56,121 nucleotides of DNA from contig JBDTVG010000254.1 in the NCBI GenBank assembly GCA_040007395.1, positions 1-56,121 of the forward strand, read 5' to 3'. The stretch's first letter is position 1; each line of letters starts with the position of its first letter. Positions 42,239 through 50,493 of the stretch are shown in pieces. Made by a program: the position numbers and the translations under genes. The notes below the pieces were generated by a model. It ran no database searches. It was given only the letters and a program-made list of their open reading frames with translations, and was not told where the DNA came from. This DNA is from DATGFK01 sp040007395 (GTDB taxonomy: Bacteria > Chloroflexota > Anaerolineae > Aggregatilineales > UBA2796).

Positions 42239-42685
42239 TCAGGTTGGCTGAACTGTCGGTGTCGTTGGCGGTGGTTGAAGCGATTTGCGTTTATCAATGA
42301 TGTCATCCAGCGCTTTACGCAAGTCGGGCATGGCTGGCAACGGTTTATACATCAGAGCATCAGCCTGTGCTCTGGTTTTGAATTGATCTTCTTCGTCAGG
42401 GCTGAGTCTATATGCGGTAATCAGAACGATGGCAATCTTGCCGAGACGGTCGCTCTTACGCAGCCGTGCGCCGACTTCGGGGCCAGCAATTTCGGGCAGT
42501 CGAATATCAAGGATCGCCAGTTCAGGCAATTCGCCCGTAAAGTTCCCCTTATCGACATCCTCAATCCAAGTCACCGCTTCCAATCCATCGACGAACGCTA
42601 CGCCTTCGATACCCCAAATCTCGAACATTGCCAAGAGCACATCGTAAATATCTGGTTCGTCTTCAACAACCATCCAGGTAGCCAA
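42239..42685 (-). CDS. Stand-alone receiver-domain response regulator
   Basis: A 148-residue protein with one CheY-like receiver domain and no output domain. Acid pocket VVEDEPD (E8, D9), phosphoacceptor LDIRLP (D60), T90 and MYKPL (K114) are all in place, so it should be phosphorylated. The tail is Pro/Thr-rich. No histidine kinase lies beside it; the partner could be elsewhere. Confidence 0.9.
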   Translation of the reverse strand: MATWMVVEDEPDIYDVLLAMFEIWGIEGVAFVDGLEAVTWIEDVDKGNFTGELPELAILDIRLPEIAGPEVGARLRKSDRLGKIAIVLITAYRLSPDEEDQFKTRAQADALMYKPLPAMPDLRKALDDIIDKRKSLQPPPTTPTVQPT

Positions 42686-42863
42686 TGGAATCTCCTTGCA
42701 ACGTTAGATCAAAGTTAGCATAATGGCGAAACAGTTCCTCTTTAGTTTAAGACTAAATCGTGGAAACGCAAAGGGCAATTTGGCCTAGTGTGTATTTGAA
42801 AATGAATGATAGCTGCTTAACATTTGTTGGAAAATTGTAACGAAAAGACGAACAACTTAATGA

Positions 42864-42890
42864 CTCAACGGTGTGTACTCTATCGTTGAG
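42864..42890. other. Short stem-loop after the F420-type oxidoreductase gene
   Basis: CTCAACG (42864-42870) pairs with CGTTGAG (42884-42890). On the minus strand it follows the oxidoreductase stop by about 30 bases. No T-run, so weak as a terminator. Confidence 0.3.
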
Positions 42891-42917
42891 CCATATGGGC
42901 GAGGCGAGGTTTCTGCG

Positions 42918-43412
42918 TCAAGCTTGGAGTGGGCGAAGCACGACGATAGGCAGCGACTCTTGCACAATCTTCTGAAGTGCTTCGGAGGAAGCTGCGCTGA
43001 GATCTATCCCCATCAGGCGGCTCAATTCGCGGCTTGCCAACGGATGATGCTTCCGGTAGTCAAGCAGGACTTGCACACCCGCCGAAGGGGTAAGGGTTTC
43101 GGCACGTATTGCCCGCTGATGTCGTCCGATCTGCACTGTAATGTTTGGCCTCGCCAGCAAATTCTGATACCAGTTGGCCTTATAACCCCACCCAGAGACA
43201 ATGTAGTACGTATCCTGCGCCGCATTGTGACCGATAATCTCAACCACCGTTTGATGTACTTGACCTGTTTTGCGGCCTAAGTGGTTGAGTAGCACAAAGC
43301 GCTCACCGAGTAACCACCCCAGTTTCAGACGATATAACAAGATCGGCAGGCGTAGCATAAGGCGCAGCCATCCCGACGGCGGTTTTGCGACCAAACTTTT
43401 TTCTGACATCAT
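42918..43412 (-). CDS. Deazaflavin (F420)-dependent nitroreductase-family oxidoreductase
   Basis: A 164-residue protein of the DUF385/F420H2-dependent split-barrel family. Clear motifs are LGWLLGERFVLLNHLGRKTG near residue 32, TVVEIIGHN, VSGWGYKANWYQNLLARPN and an HPLASRELSRLMG end. Such enzymes use reduced F420 to reduce quinones or unsaturated compounds. Its presence suggests the host makes F420. The ATG at 43412 and a second at 43409 are both possible starts. It follows the FAD monooxygenase gene on the same strand. Confidence 0.88.
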   Translation of the reverse strand: MMSEKSLVAKPPSGWLRLMLRLPILLYRLKLGWLLGERFVLLNHLGRKTGQVHQTVVEIIGHNAAQDTYYIVSGWGYKANWYQNLLARPNITVQIGRHQRAIRAETLTPSAGVQVLLDYRKHHPLASRELSRLMGIDLSAASSEALQKIVQESLPIVVLRPLQA

Positions 43413-43458
43413 TATCTCTCCCTGAGTTTTCCGGATAATTGGTTCTCTACGTCCGTCC

Positions 43459-44616
43459 CTAGTTCAGAATACTTTCACTGCCAAACTGCTTACGCAGCAC
43501 GCCAATAAATAGATCCCGCAGGATCAGCTTCATCACCAATTTTTGGACTATCAACTCCACGTTGCTACCGGGAACGAACGCCTTTGCAAAATCGCGGGCA
43601 TTTTTCTGGCGCGTTTCTATTTCTGGACGCATCCGTTTTTCAAATTGGCAGAAGCCGTCTTCATAGTGCAGATTGTCGCGCAACGCCTGTGCAAGGAGAT
43701 AAGCACCACCCATTGCCATTGATGCGCCTTGTCCAGAGATAAGCGTCAGGCAGCTACTAGCGTCCCCGACCAGCCCAACACGCCCCTGATGCCAACTGGG
43801 CATGTGAATCTGAGTCACGGTATCCATATATATTTTGGTGGAGTCATTCACATCATTAAGCAGTTGCGGGGTTATCCAGCCCATGCCATCAAAGGTTTGC
43901 CGTAAACAAGACAATCGCTGCTCCGGCGGGATAGGGCCATTATCGTTGGCGGCGTACATAAACAAGGTAATGATCTGGCCTTCGTTGTTGCTGCAATACA
44001 CACCAACTTGACGTTTAGGCTCTGTATAATTTCTCCAAGTCTGCCCAATTCCATAACGGTCTGGCAGTGGATAACATGCGACATAGTAGCCCATATAGCG
44101 CCCAAACTGCGATTCTGGACCAAAGACCAACTGCCGCGTATTGGAATGTATCCCATCCGCCCCGATCAATAAGTCAAATGATTCAGTGACTCCATCATCG
44201 AACGTCGCGATTACCGCATCGTTGTTTTGCTGAACCGCTTTGAGAGAGCAACCAAAACGAATTTCGACATCGTTTTTGATCGTCTCATACAAAGACTCTT
44301 CCAGAGTCCAGTGCATCAATGCTATATAGTTGCCCTTCATGACCTTTTCCATCAGCGCAATGTCTAACTTGGCAATGTTCTTCCCCTTACTATCGACATA
44401 GGAAACAAATTGAATGGGAATAGCTTGGTTGTGGAGTTGCTCAATTAACCCCATGCGCGAAGCTACATCATAGCCAGTTCCAAAAAAATCGATGCCATAG
44501 CCATCATGCCGAATACCGTCTGCCTGCTCGATGACGACTGGCGTGAAACCATAGTTGTGCAGCCAATAGGCTAGCGTTAGTCCGGCAATACCACCACCTG
44601 AAATTAATATTTTCAT
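43459..44616 (-). CDS. FAD-dependent monooxygenase (PHBH fold)
   Basis: About 385 residues. The FAD site ISGGGIAGLTLAYWL is at the N-terminus, LIGADGIHSNTR is the DG motif in the middle, and VGLVGDASSCLTLISGQGASMA the GD motif, so it is a group A flavin monooxygenase like those acting on aromatic rings, tetracyclines or quinones. The start at 44616 follows GGAGG by eight bases; an ATG five codons earlier would swallow that site. The TetR gene lies just upstream on the same strand, so the two may be co-regulated. Confidence 0.9.
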   Translation of the reverse strand: MKILISGGGIAGLTLAYWLHNYGFTPVVIEQADGIRHDGYGIDFFGTGYDVASRMGLIEQLHNQAIPIQFVSYVDSKGKNIAKLDIALMEKVMKGNYIALMHWTLEESLYETIKNDVEIRFGCSLKAVQQNNDAVIATFDDGVTESFDLLIGADGIHSNTRQLVFGPESQFGRYMGYYVACYPLPDRYGIGQTWRNYTEPKRQVGVYCSNNEGQIITLFMYAANDNGPIPPEQRLSCLRQTFDGMGWITPQLLNDVNDSTKIYMDTVTQIHMPSWHQGRVGLVGDASSCLTLISGQGASMAMGGAYLLAQALRDNLHYEDGFCQFEKRMRPEIETRQKNARDFAKAFVPGSNVELIVQKLVMKLILRDLFIGVLRKQFGSESILN

Positions 44617-44666
44617 GTACTTGCCCTCCATCTAATATCACAAAAATGCTATCAGCTTGCTGTTCA

Positions 44667-45263
44667 TCAGTTCGGCTGCTTTAACCCTTCTAGCAACATT
44701 GTGATGGCGTTCTCAAGCTGGTCGCTTAAATGAAACGCAGTGGGCATAACCCCCCAAATCAGAAGTGCGCCTTCAAATAGGGCGATAATCGTCAACGCCG
44801 TCGCTTTAGGATCGACCTTTTTCCACTCGCCGTCCGCGATACCCTGCATAACCAATTGCTCAATGTAGTCCTGATACATCGCGAAATACTGCACAAGGTG
44901 ATCACGCAGTGGTTTGTCATGAGAGGCTAACGCGTAGAATTCTAGTGACGAAGGAAACTGAGAAACCATTGTTTCCAAGTCATTGCCGCTTAACTTGATG
45001 AGTTGCATTAGTTTGTCGGTAGCACCCAGATTTGTATCCATGAGAATGACCTTAAGTACTGTTAGCTGTGCCTCGAAAAACTGATCAAAAATGGCGGCGA
45101 CAATCTCATCTTTACTGGCGAAATGCCAATAAACACCCCCTTTACTGAGACCCGAAGCCCGCACAATATCGTTGATGCTTGTCTTGCCAAAGCCCTTTTC
45201 TGCAAAGAGCGCCAATGCCGCGGCAAGAATCTGCTGCCTTGCCCGTTTCGCGTCGTCAGTCAC
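44667..45263 (-). CDS. TetR-family transcriptional regulator
   Basis: A 198-residue repressor. ILAAALALFAEKGFGKTSINDIVRASGLSKGGVYWHFASKDEIV-type helix-turn-helix is in the N-terminal part; the rest is a helical ligand domain. I start it at GTG 45263, because a longer frame to 45323 would run through an inverted repeat (45285-45304) that looks like its operator. It probably controls itself and the FAD monooxygenase gene 50 bases downstream. Confidence 0.88.
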   Translation of the reverse strand: MTDDAKRARQQILAAALALFAEKGFGKTSINDIVRASGLSKGGVYWHFASKDEIVAAIFDQFFEAQLTVLKVILMDTNLGATDKLMQLIKLSGNDLETMVSQFPSSLEFYALASHDKPLRDHLVQYFAMYQDYIEQLVMQGIADGEWKKVDPKATALTIIALFEGALLIWGVMPTAFHLSDQLENAITMLLEGLKQPN

Positions 45264-45284
45264 AATAATCTCTTTCGATTTTCG

Positions 45285-45304
45285 CAGACCGACCAGTCGG
45301 TCTG
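45285..45304. promoter_or_regulatory. TetR-type operator
   Basis: CAGACCGACCAGTCGGTCTG has 9-base perfect arms around a 2-base centre and lies 22 bases before the TetR start. GACCGAC/GTCGGTC arms are typical of TetR-family sites. TATAC or TATGAT just upstream on the minus strand may be the -10. Confidence 0.75.
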
Positions 45305-45445
45305 TATAATCATCATAGTACATTCAGTGGCTATTTGTCAAGCATCGATTATGTGAGCTTCCCTGCGGAATACAGTGTAGAGGCCAGTCTATAGGCCGTC
45401 TTTCCCCAAAGCGAAGGTACTATTGAGATTCGGATCGATGCGCTG

Positions 45446-45941
45446 TTAGCTGTGGATCGTGTTCACGATGCGTGTGATTTGCTTGATTTGAGGTCGTTCG
45501 TGGCGAGCCAGGCGCTGTGCATAAGATAGTACAGCCCGTTCGAGTACCTTGCCTGCCCCGTAACTGTCGCTGCACGTGACCAACCTTCGGGCGCTAACGG
45601 CTTCAATACTGCCAATAGATCGGTACTCTGCATCGTAAAAACATGCAACGAGGCTTGAAATTCCGGTTCGCGATAGTCCGTTTTTTTGATCCAAGTCCGG
45701 GGATCGATAGCTCGCAAAGTCGGCCTGTCTTGGGCGATGATCCCCCTAATGCAACTGCCCCAAACGTCGGCACATGCACGCAGATGGGAAAGTACATCAT
45801 TTGCAGACTACTCACCCTGCTTTGGGCAGAAATTAATTAAGTTGGGGTTGGGGACAGACCAGCGGTAAGCGCGGTTATACGCTTTGGCGTTTCTGCAAAT
45901 ACGGTCAGCACCGGCTCTACAGTGAGTAAACTACAAGCCAT
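45446..45941 (-). pseudogene. DinB-like (DUF664-type) protein, decayed
   Basis: Pieces in several frames rebuild one DinB-type protein of about 160 residues: VFAETPKRITALTAGLSPT, then SANDVLSHLRACADVWG, IIAQDRPTLRAIDPRTW, YREPEFQASLHVF, LKPLAPEGWSRAATVTG and AGKVLERAVLSYAQRLARHE. The lesions are a frameshift after LSPT near 45840, a TAG where GEW-SAND expects Trp (near 45808), and a frameshift at VTG-AGK near 45560. DinB-type proteins are metal-binding helical bundles. It lies at the end of an SRPBCC/hypothetical unit. Confidence 0.82.
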
Positions 45942-45982
45942 GCGACTCATCCTTTCGCGCAGACTAAGCGGTGCTTGCAGCG

Positions 45983-46384
45983 CTACATTTCTGATTCTAA
46001 CCATTCCGCCATTGGTTCCAACCAGTAGAGATCCCAACTCTCATCATGGTTAGTGCGTTCCTCGGCGTTGGGGAATTTACTGTGAATCAAGTGAATCTGA
46101 GTCGTTTTGCCCATTCGCCGGAGTTCCCAGCGGACAACCGAGTCGGGCCAGCTTCGATCCCAAGTGTTCTGTCGCCATGTATATTCGAGAAAGTCTGGCT
46201 TTTCGATTAGGGTAAATACACCCGTTGTTTCGCCGCCGAACACCGTGTAGCGTCCAGCAGGTTGAAGATCGATTTGTACGGTGTCGTCTTCCATCCATTC
46301 GCCCATCGCATAGGGGTCAGTGAGCGCAGCCCAGACTCGCTCAATTGGGACTGCGATCTGAACGTTTTTTTCAATGTCGGTCAT
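45983..46384 (-). CDS. SRPBCC family protein (AHSA1-like)
   Basis: A 133-residue single START-like domain: EKNVQIAVPIERVWAALTDPYAMGEWMEDD at the start, GVFTLIEKPDFLEYTW in the middle, and the C-terminal helix ESWDLYWLEPMAEWLES. The ligand is unknown. It is 23 bases after the gene before it and was followed by the now broken DinB-like gene. Confidence 0.87.
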   Translation of the reverse strand: MTDIEKNVQIAVPIERVWAALTDPYAMGEWMEDDTVQIDLQPAGRYTVFGGETTGVFTLIEKPDFLEYTWRQNTWDRSWPDSVVRWELRRMGKTTQIHLIHSKFPNAEERTNHDESWDLYWLEPMAEWLESEM

Positions 46385-46407
46385 GGAGAACTCCTATAGA
46401 AACAGGG

Positions 46408-46893
46408 TTAGTAAGGATAGGTGTTTACAAAACGAAGCGCCAGTTCCAAGTCTGAGGTTTCCGCATCAAAGCGATAACGATCATTGATCCACGTAAAGCC
46501 CTGCTTGCCCTGACATTCATAATAGACGTAAGGGATTTTCGCTTCCGCGTGAGGTGTCGTTTTACAGCCGTTCGAAGCGCTGTTGAGTATTGCCATTGCG
46601 CTCTGATGATCGACAAAGGGAGTCACCGAAAATCGGAACGGTGTACCATCGGCGGGCGCGTAGCCAGCCGTTAGACCGGGACCAGTTTGCGTCGGTCCGG
46701 TGGTTAGCTTGAAGTCCCCAACTTGGGCAGGCAGTAGCTTAACATCGTCAAGCGCAGTTGGGACTGCCTGACGATTCAAATTAAAGCGCAGATCGGGCGA
46801 AGCCTGAATGTACAAAAACCAAAAGCCCCATGCGTAGAAAAGCACCGAGCCAATCAGCACGACAACGACGGTAACTTTACCGCGCATTTGCAA
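46408..46893 (-). CDS. Hypothetical membrane-anchored protein
   Basis: 161 residues with one N-terminal helix (about residues 7-28) and an outside part of mixed beta structure. I do not recognise a family. Two cysteines (in NGCKTT and YYECQGK) could form a disulfide. It sits 27 bases after sbcC and 23 before the SRPBCC gene, so it is probably in the same unit. Confidence 0.7.
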   Translation of the reverse strand: MQMRGKVTVVVVLIGSVLFYAWGFWFLYIQASPDLRFNLNRQAVPTALDDVKLLPAQVGDFKLTTGPTQTGPGLTAGYAPADGTPFRFSVTPFVDHQSAMAILNSASNGCKTTPHAEAKIPYVYYECQGKQGFTWINDRYRFDAETSDLELALRFVNTYPY

Positions 46894-46920
46894 CTATCCT
46901 TCACTAGATATTCATTCACA

Positions 46921-49482
46921 TTATACGATAGTAATACTTGATCCGTCGCGGGTTTTGCGGACTTCGATATGCACGGGAAACGCATCCCGTAAATCGTCAA
47001 GGTGCGTCACGATTAGGATCAAGTCGAAGTCATTGCGGATCAGGTTAATGGCTTCGACAAGGCGTTCGCGGCCTATATCGTCCTGCGACCCAAACCCCTC
47101 ATCAATAAACAGCGTTTGCAGCCGTGCGCCTGCTCGACGTGCTAAAAACTGACTAAGGGCAATCCGCAGCGCAAAATTAACCCGAAAGCCTTCTCCGCCG
47201 CTGAACATATCATAACTGCGCGTGCCAAGCTCATCGCTGATCAAAATATCCAGCGTTTCGCGCACACTGCCGCTTTTGTTCTCGTGCTGTGTATCAAAGC
47301 GGACGTGCATTTGCCCGTCGGTCATCCGTGACAGCAAGCGATTAGTCGCCACTTCTAGTTCCGGGATCGCCGCTTCGATAATCATGGCGGGAACGCCGTT
47401 CTTGCTAAACGCCTCGCGCAATTGCTCGTACAGCGCGAAATTCGCTTGAAGGACATCCTGCTCCGCCAAGATTTCATATTTGCGCTTACGTTTCACATCA
47501 ATAGCGTTCAATTCTTGGCGGATGCTTCGCAGTGTTTCGAGTTCGTTCTGTTCTTCTTTGCGGAGGCGGTTCACCTCGGATTGTCGAAAGTTTTCCTCTT
47601 GGACGAGCGTTTCAAGCCGCTTGACTTCGGGGTGCAGCAAGTCCGCTTCGGCGCAATCGGTATTCAGACGTGCCGTGACCCGTTCATGCTGAGCCTGTGT
47701 TTCCTGTAGGCGGCTTTCGAGTTCCGGTAACTGCTGAACGGCAATGTCCAGATCGCGCTTTTGTGCTTCAAAGGCACTGAGCGTCTTGAGGGTTTGGTTG
47801 GCCTCGGTATGGGTTTCTTGATCGTAGCCGAGGGTTGCGATCTGCTGATACACGTCGTCAATCTGTTGGCGCAGTTCGTGACCGTAATCCTCACCATCCA
47901 GTACGCGCTGAACAACTTCCAGATCGGCACGGGCAAGGTCAAGCTGCTGACTTTCCGCCTCCATAGCCAGCCAGCGTTCGTGAAGTGCTCCCTGCTGCTT
48001 TTTGCGCTCATCAAAAACTTTCAGGTCTTTTTCGATTCGTTTGAGGGTGCTTTCATCAGCAGTTGAAATTTGCACGATCTGCTTAAGGCGTGCTTCATTA
48101 TCGCGGTAAGCATCACCACGACTCGTTCCTTCGGCGGTGTACTGCATCACGAGTTCGTCCACATGCTCGGCATCTAGTGACTGTCCGCAGATTGGGCAGA
48201 GTGCGCCATCTGCCGATTCGACCATATCCAGCCGTTTTCTGAGGTCTTCCATTTCGGTTTTAAGCTGCTCGTTCTGGGTACGACGCTCGGCTTTCTCTTG
48301 AATAAGCGCTTTCTGTTCCGTTTGAATCTGTTCACCATCGGCTTTGCGCTTTTCTAGCCGATCCAGTTCCGCGTTTATTGTGTCGAGTTCGGCTTGAAGT
48401 TTTGTACCATCGGCAATCGCTAGTTCTGCCTTGCGAATCCGATCCTCATAGATAGAGGCTTGTTTTTCCAATTTGGTTCGTTCAGTGGTCAATTGCTCGT
48501 TTAGGCCGTTGAGATAAGTCTCAATCTTGCGCTGCTGGATTAGCCTGTCGCCCATCTCCTGAGCCGATTGCCGTGCCTCTGCCAGTTTCGCGTAATTCGC
48601 TTCGATCTCCGCTTGTGAGTCGATGACCAATTGGTATTTAGCCAGTTGATCATACTGGCGAGTGAGGTTGGTTGCCAGCGCGGCAAGATCCACTTTATGG
48701 ATCTCGATCTGGCGTTGGATGACCGCCAAGTTAGCTTCAGTAGCTTGTTTCTCCGCCTGCGCCCCTGCCACTTCCACCAGAGATTTTTCGGCGGTATCAC
48801 GTGCTGCCATCGCCGCTTCGACCTGTTGAGTCGCTTCTATTAGTTGATCGTATAGCCCCGGTTCGCGGACTTCTTCGCGCTCGATCTCATCGATGCGGAT
48901 CTGGTTAACGCGCCGCGAGTCATCGATCTCTCGCAACATGTCTTTGGCCTGTTTCTCATACTGTTCCCAACGAGATAGGCCAAGAATATCCGCGAAGATT
49001 TCCTTGCGGCGTGCAGGAGTTGTAATCGTAAACGAGTCAGCCTTACCCTGCTGCAAAAATGCAGAGTTGACAAACGTTTCGTAATCCAGCCGTAGTAATT
49101 GCGTAATATGATTTTGCGTTTCACGGATTGCCGCGTCGCCGCTGATCGGCTCGAAGCGGCGACTGTCGTCATTCCACGCGCTCAGGACTAAGGTGGATTT
49201 TCCCCGCCCAGCGCGGTTTCGTTTGCGTAACACCTGATACAGATTTGCGTCTTGACGGAAGTCAAGGACGACAGACATTTCTTCCTGACCCATGTGGATC
49301 AGGTCATCGTCGGATTTGCCACGCGCCCGACCCCACAACGCCCACGTTATCGCATCCAGCAGCGACGACTTGCCCGCGCCGTTTGGCCCACTCAGGCAAG
49401 CGAGATTAATTCCTTCAAAGATCACCTTTACAGGCGCACGATAGGCCAGAAAATTATACAGTTGAAGGCGAACCGGGAGCAT
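46921..49482 (-). CDS. sbcC: SbcC/Rad50-like SMC-family ATPase
   Basis: An 853-residue protein: N-terminal ATPase half (Walker A SGPNGAGKS, residues 31-39), long coiled coils with a zinc hook CPICGQSL near residue 430, and C-terminal half with SGGEGFRVNFALRIALSQ and Walker B TLFIDEGFG. With SbcD it trims hairpins and broken DNA ends. Its partner SbcD (Mre11 nuclease) is commonly just upstream, but the 1 kb before it holds only transposase debris, so sbcD must be elsewhere or was lost from this place. Confidence 0.93.
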   Translation of the reverse strand: MLPVRLQLYNFLAYRAPVKVIFEGINLACLSGPNGAGKSSLLDAITWALWGRARGKSDDDLIHMGQEEMSVVLDFRQDANLYQVLRKRNRAGRGKSTLVLSAWNDDSRRFEPISGDAAIRETQNHITQLLRLDYETFVNSAFLQQGKADSFTITTPARRKEIFADILGLSRWEQYEKQAKDMLREIDDSRRVNQIRIDEIEREEVREPGLYDQLIEATQQVEAAMAARDTAEKSLVEVAGAQAEKQATEANLAVIQRQIEIHKVDLAALATNLTRQYDQLAKYQLVIDSQAEIEANYAKLAEARQSAQEMGDRLIQQRKIETYLNGLNEQLTTERTKLEKQASIYEDRIRKAELAIADGTKLQAELDTINAELDRLEKRKADGEQIQTEQKALIQEKAERRTQNEQLKTEMEDLRKRLDMVESADGALCPICGQSLDAEHVDELVMQYTAEGTSRGDAYRDNEARLKQIVQISTADESTLKRIEKDLKVFDERKKQQGALHERWLAMEAESQQLDLARADLEVVQRVLDGEDYGHELRQQIDDVYQQIATLGYDQETHTEANQTLKTLSAFEAQKRDLDIAVQQLPELESRLQETQAQHERVTARLNTDCAEADLLHPEVKRLETLVQEENFRQSEVNRLRKEEQNELETLRSIRQELNAIDVKRKRKYEILAEQDVLQANFALYEQLREAFSKNGVPAMIIEAAIPELEVATNRLLSRMTDGQMHVRFDTQHENKSGSVRETLDILISDELGTRSYDMFSGGEGFRVNFALRIALSQFLARRAGARLQTLFIDEGFGSQDDIGRERLVEAINLIRNDFDLILIVTHLDDLRDAFPVHIEVRKTRDGSSITIV

Positions 49483-49621
49483 GTTTTGACCTTACTGATC
49501 ACATAATTGAGCCAACTAATTATACCGTTAGAGCTAGGTGGTTGCGAACGGATTTGTGGTACCACCAAAGCGATTGCATCAAAATTGAGAGAATAATTTA
49601 ACGTAAGTTGGGGATAAGGGG

Positions 49622-49997
49622 TTAGGCCAGCACCAAGTCAGGCGGATGAAGGATAGCGAGTGAAGGCTTTTTAGGTTGCCCACTATAAGCGATTAAGCCG
49701 ACGAGCAGATTGACCAAGGAATTAAGTAGGTTGCTGTGACGGGTGTGTTCACTCTGCGAGATAATTTTGAGTTGGTCATTGATAGATTCAAAGATGACTC
49801 GGTGACGCAGGAGCGCGGTTGGTCGGTATAGGCATAAGTTGACCTTTTATGGTTTTACGCAGCCTGGTAATAAGTTGAAGGGAATGTTGAGTAAAGACGA
49901 GGTGGAACAGCATTTGGGAGATATAGCCTTTATCGCCGAACAGTTTACCAAACAGACGTTTGGTCAGTTTCGGCGCTGGCTGACGGTCATCGACGTT
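49622..49997 (-). pseudogene. IS982-family transposase, C-terminal fragment with frameshift
   Basis: NVDDRQPAPKLTKRLFGK, FGDKGYISQ and LRKTIKGQLMPIPTN are a very close match to the IS982 core (DKGYISQ carries an active-site Asp). One base later in another frame come LLRHRVIFESINDQLKIISQ and RHSNLLNSLVNLLVGLIAYS, the normal C-terminus, ending at TAA 49622-49624. The frameshift is near 49809. The N-terminal half is gone. Confidence 0.85.
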
Positions 49998-50095
49998 TCT
50001 TGCACAATTTAACGTTGCCGGGAACACTGTCACCACAGCGAAAGCCCCAGTCGACCAGCATAATCGTTTGACCATTGTATTGTTCAACCACGTTC
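49998..50095 (-). pseudogene. Fragment of a second transposase joined to the IS982 piece
   Basis: In a frame different from that of the IS982 piece, VVEQYNGQTIMLVDWGFRCG and DSVPGNVKLCKK read like the core of another transposase type (pattern 'ILvDwGFh..dgdPpNlKvC'). The two pieces meet at about 49998, so one element may have jumped into or recombined with the other. Confidence 0.45.
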
Positions 50096-50266
50096 TAATA
50101 ATAATTTTAAAATAGTTTAAATCCCCTATTAAAATCCCTTGGCAACTGCACCCGACATTTTTGTAAGACTCATTACATTTTTCGTTTCTTCCTCAGACAC
50201 AGAAACGATTCGCCTCAAATTCTGATTAACCATCGGCACAGATTCGATCAATTGCCATTGCTTTAT

Positions 50267-50461
50267 CTATATTCTATATAAACAAATACTAAATTTTAAT
50301 TGATCCTTAACCACAAAACGCTTATAGTCTATTAAGGCATATTTGTCGCCGATGAATATTGCTTTGTCCTTTTCACAATGTTGACTATCGCATCGAATGC
50401 CTGTGCTATCCATTATCCCCCAAACATCTCTTATGCTCATCAGAATGATTCGTTGAGCCAC
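50267..50461 (-). pseudogene. Possible IS4/IS5-type transposase fragment
   Basis: GIMDSTGIRCDSQHCEKD and ALIDYKRFVVKDQ recall the first Asp region of IS4/IS5 transposases ('iiDStsik', 'KrHvvvD'). Both ends are missing. A weak call. Confidence 0.35.
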
Positions 50462-50493
50462 CCATTACCATCCATCATAGAGGAGCACCAGAC

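Larger units (their letters stand above)
49483..50493. other. Gene-poor region with transposase remains
   Basis: About one kilobase without an intact gene. It holds fragments of at least two, probably three, transposases on the minus strand (listed separately) and otherwise AT-rich sequence. No terminal inverted repeats or target duplications are clear. Confidence 0.7.

Noticed and set aside
50100..50260. Short minus-strand open frame reading VNQNLRRIVSVSEEETKN
   Set aside because: No ribosome site, no recognisable family, and it lies amid transposase remains.
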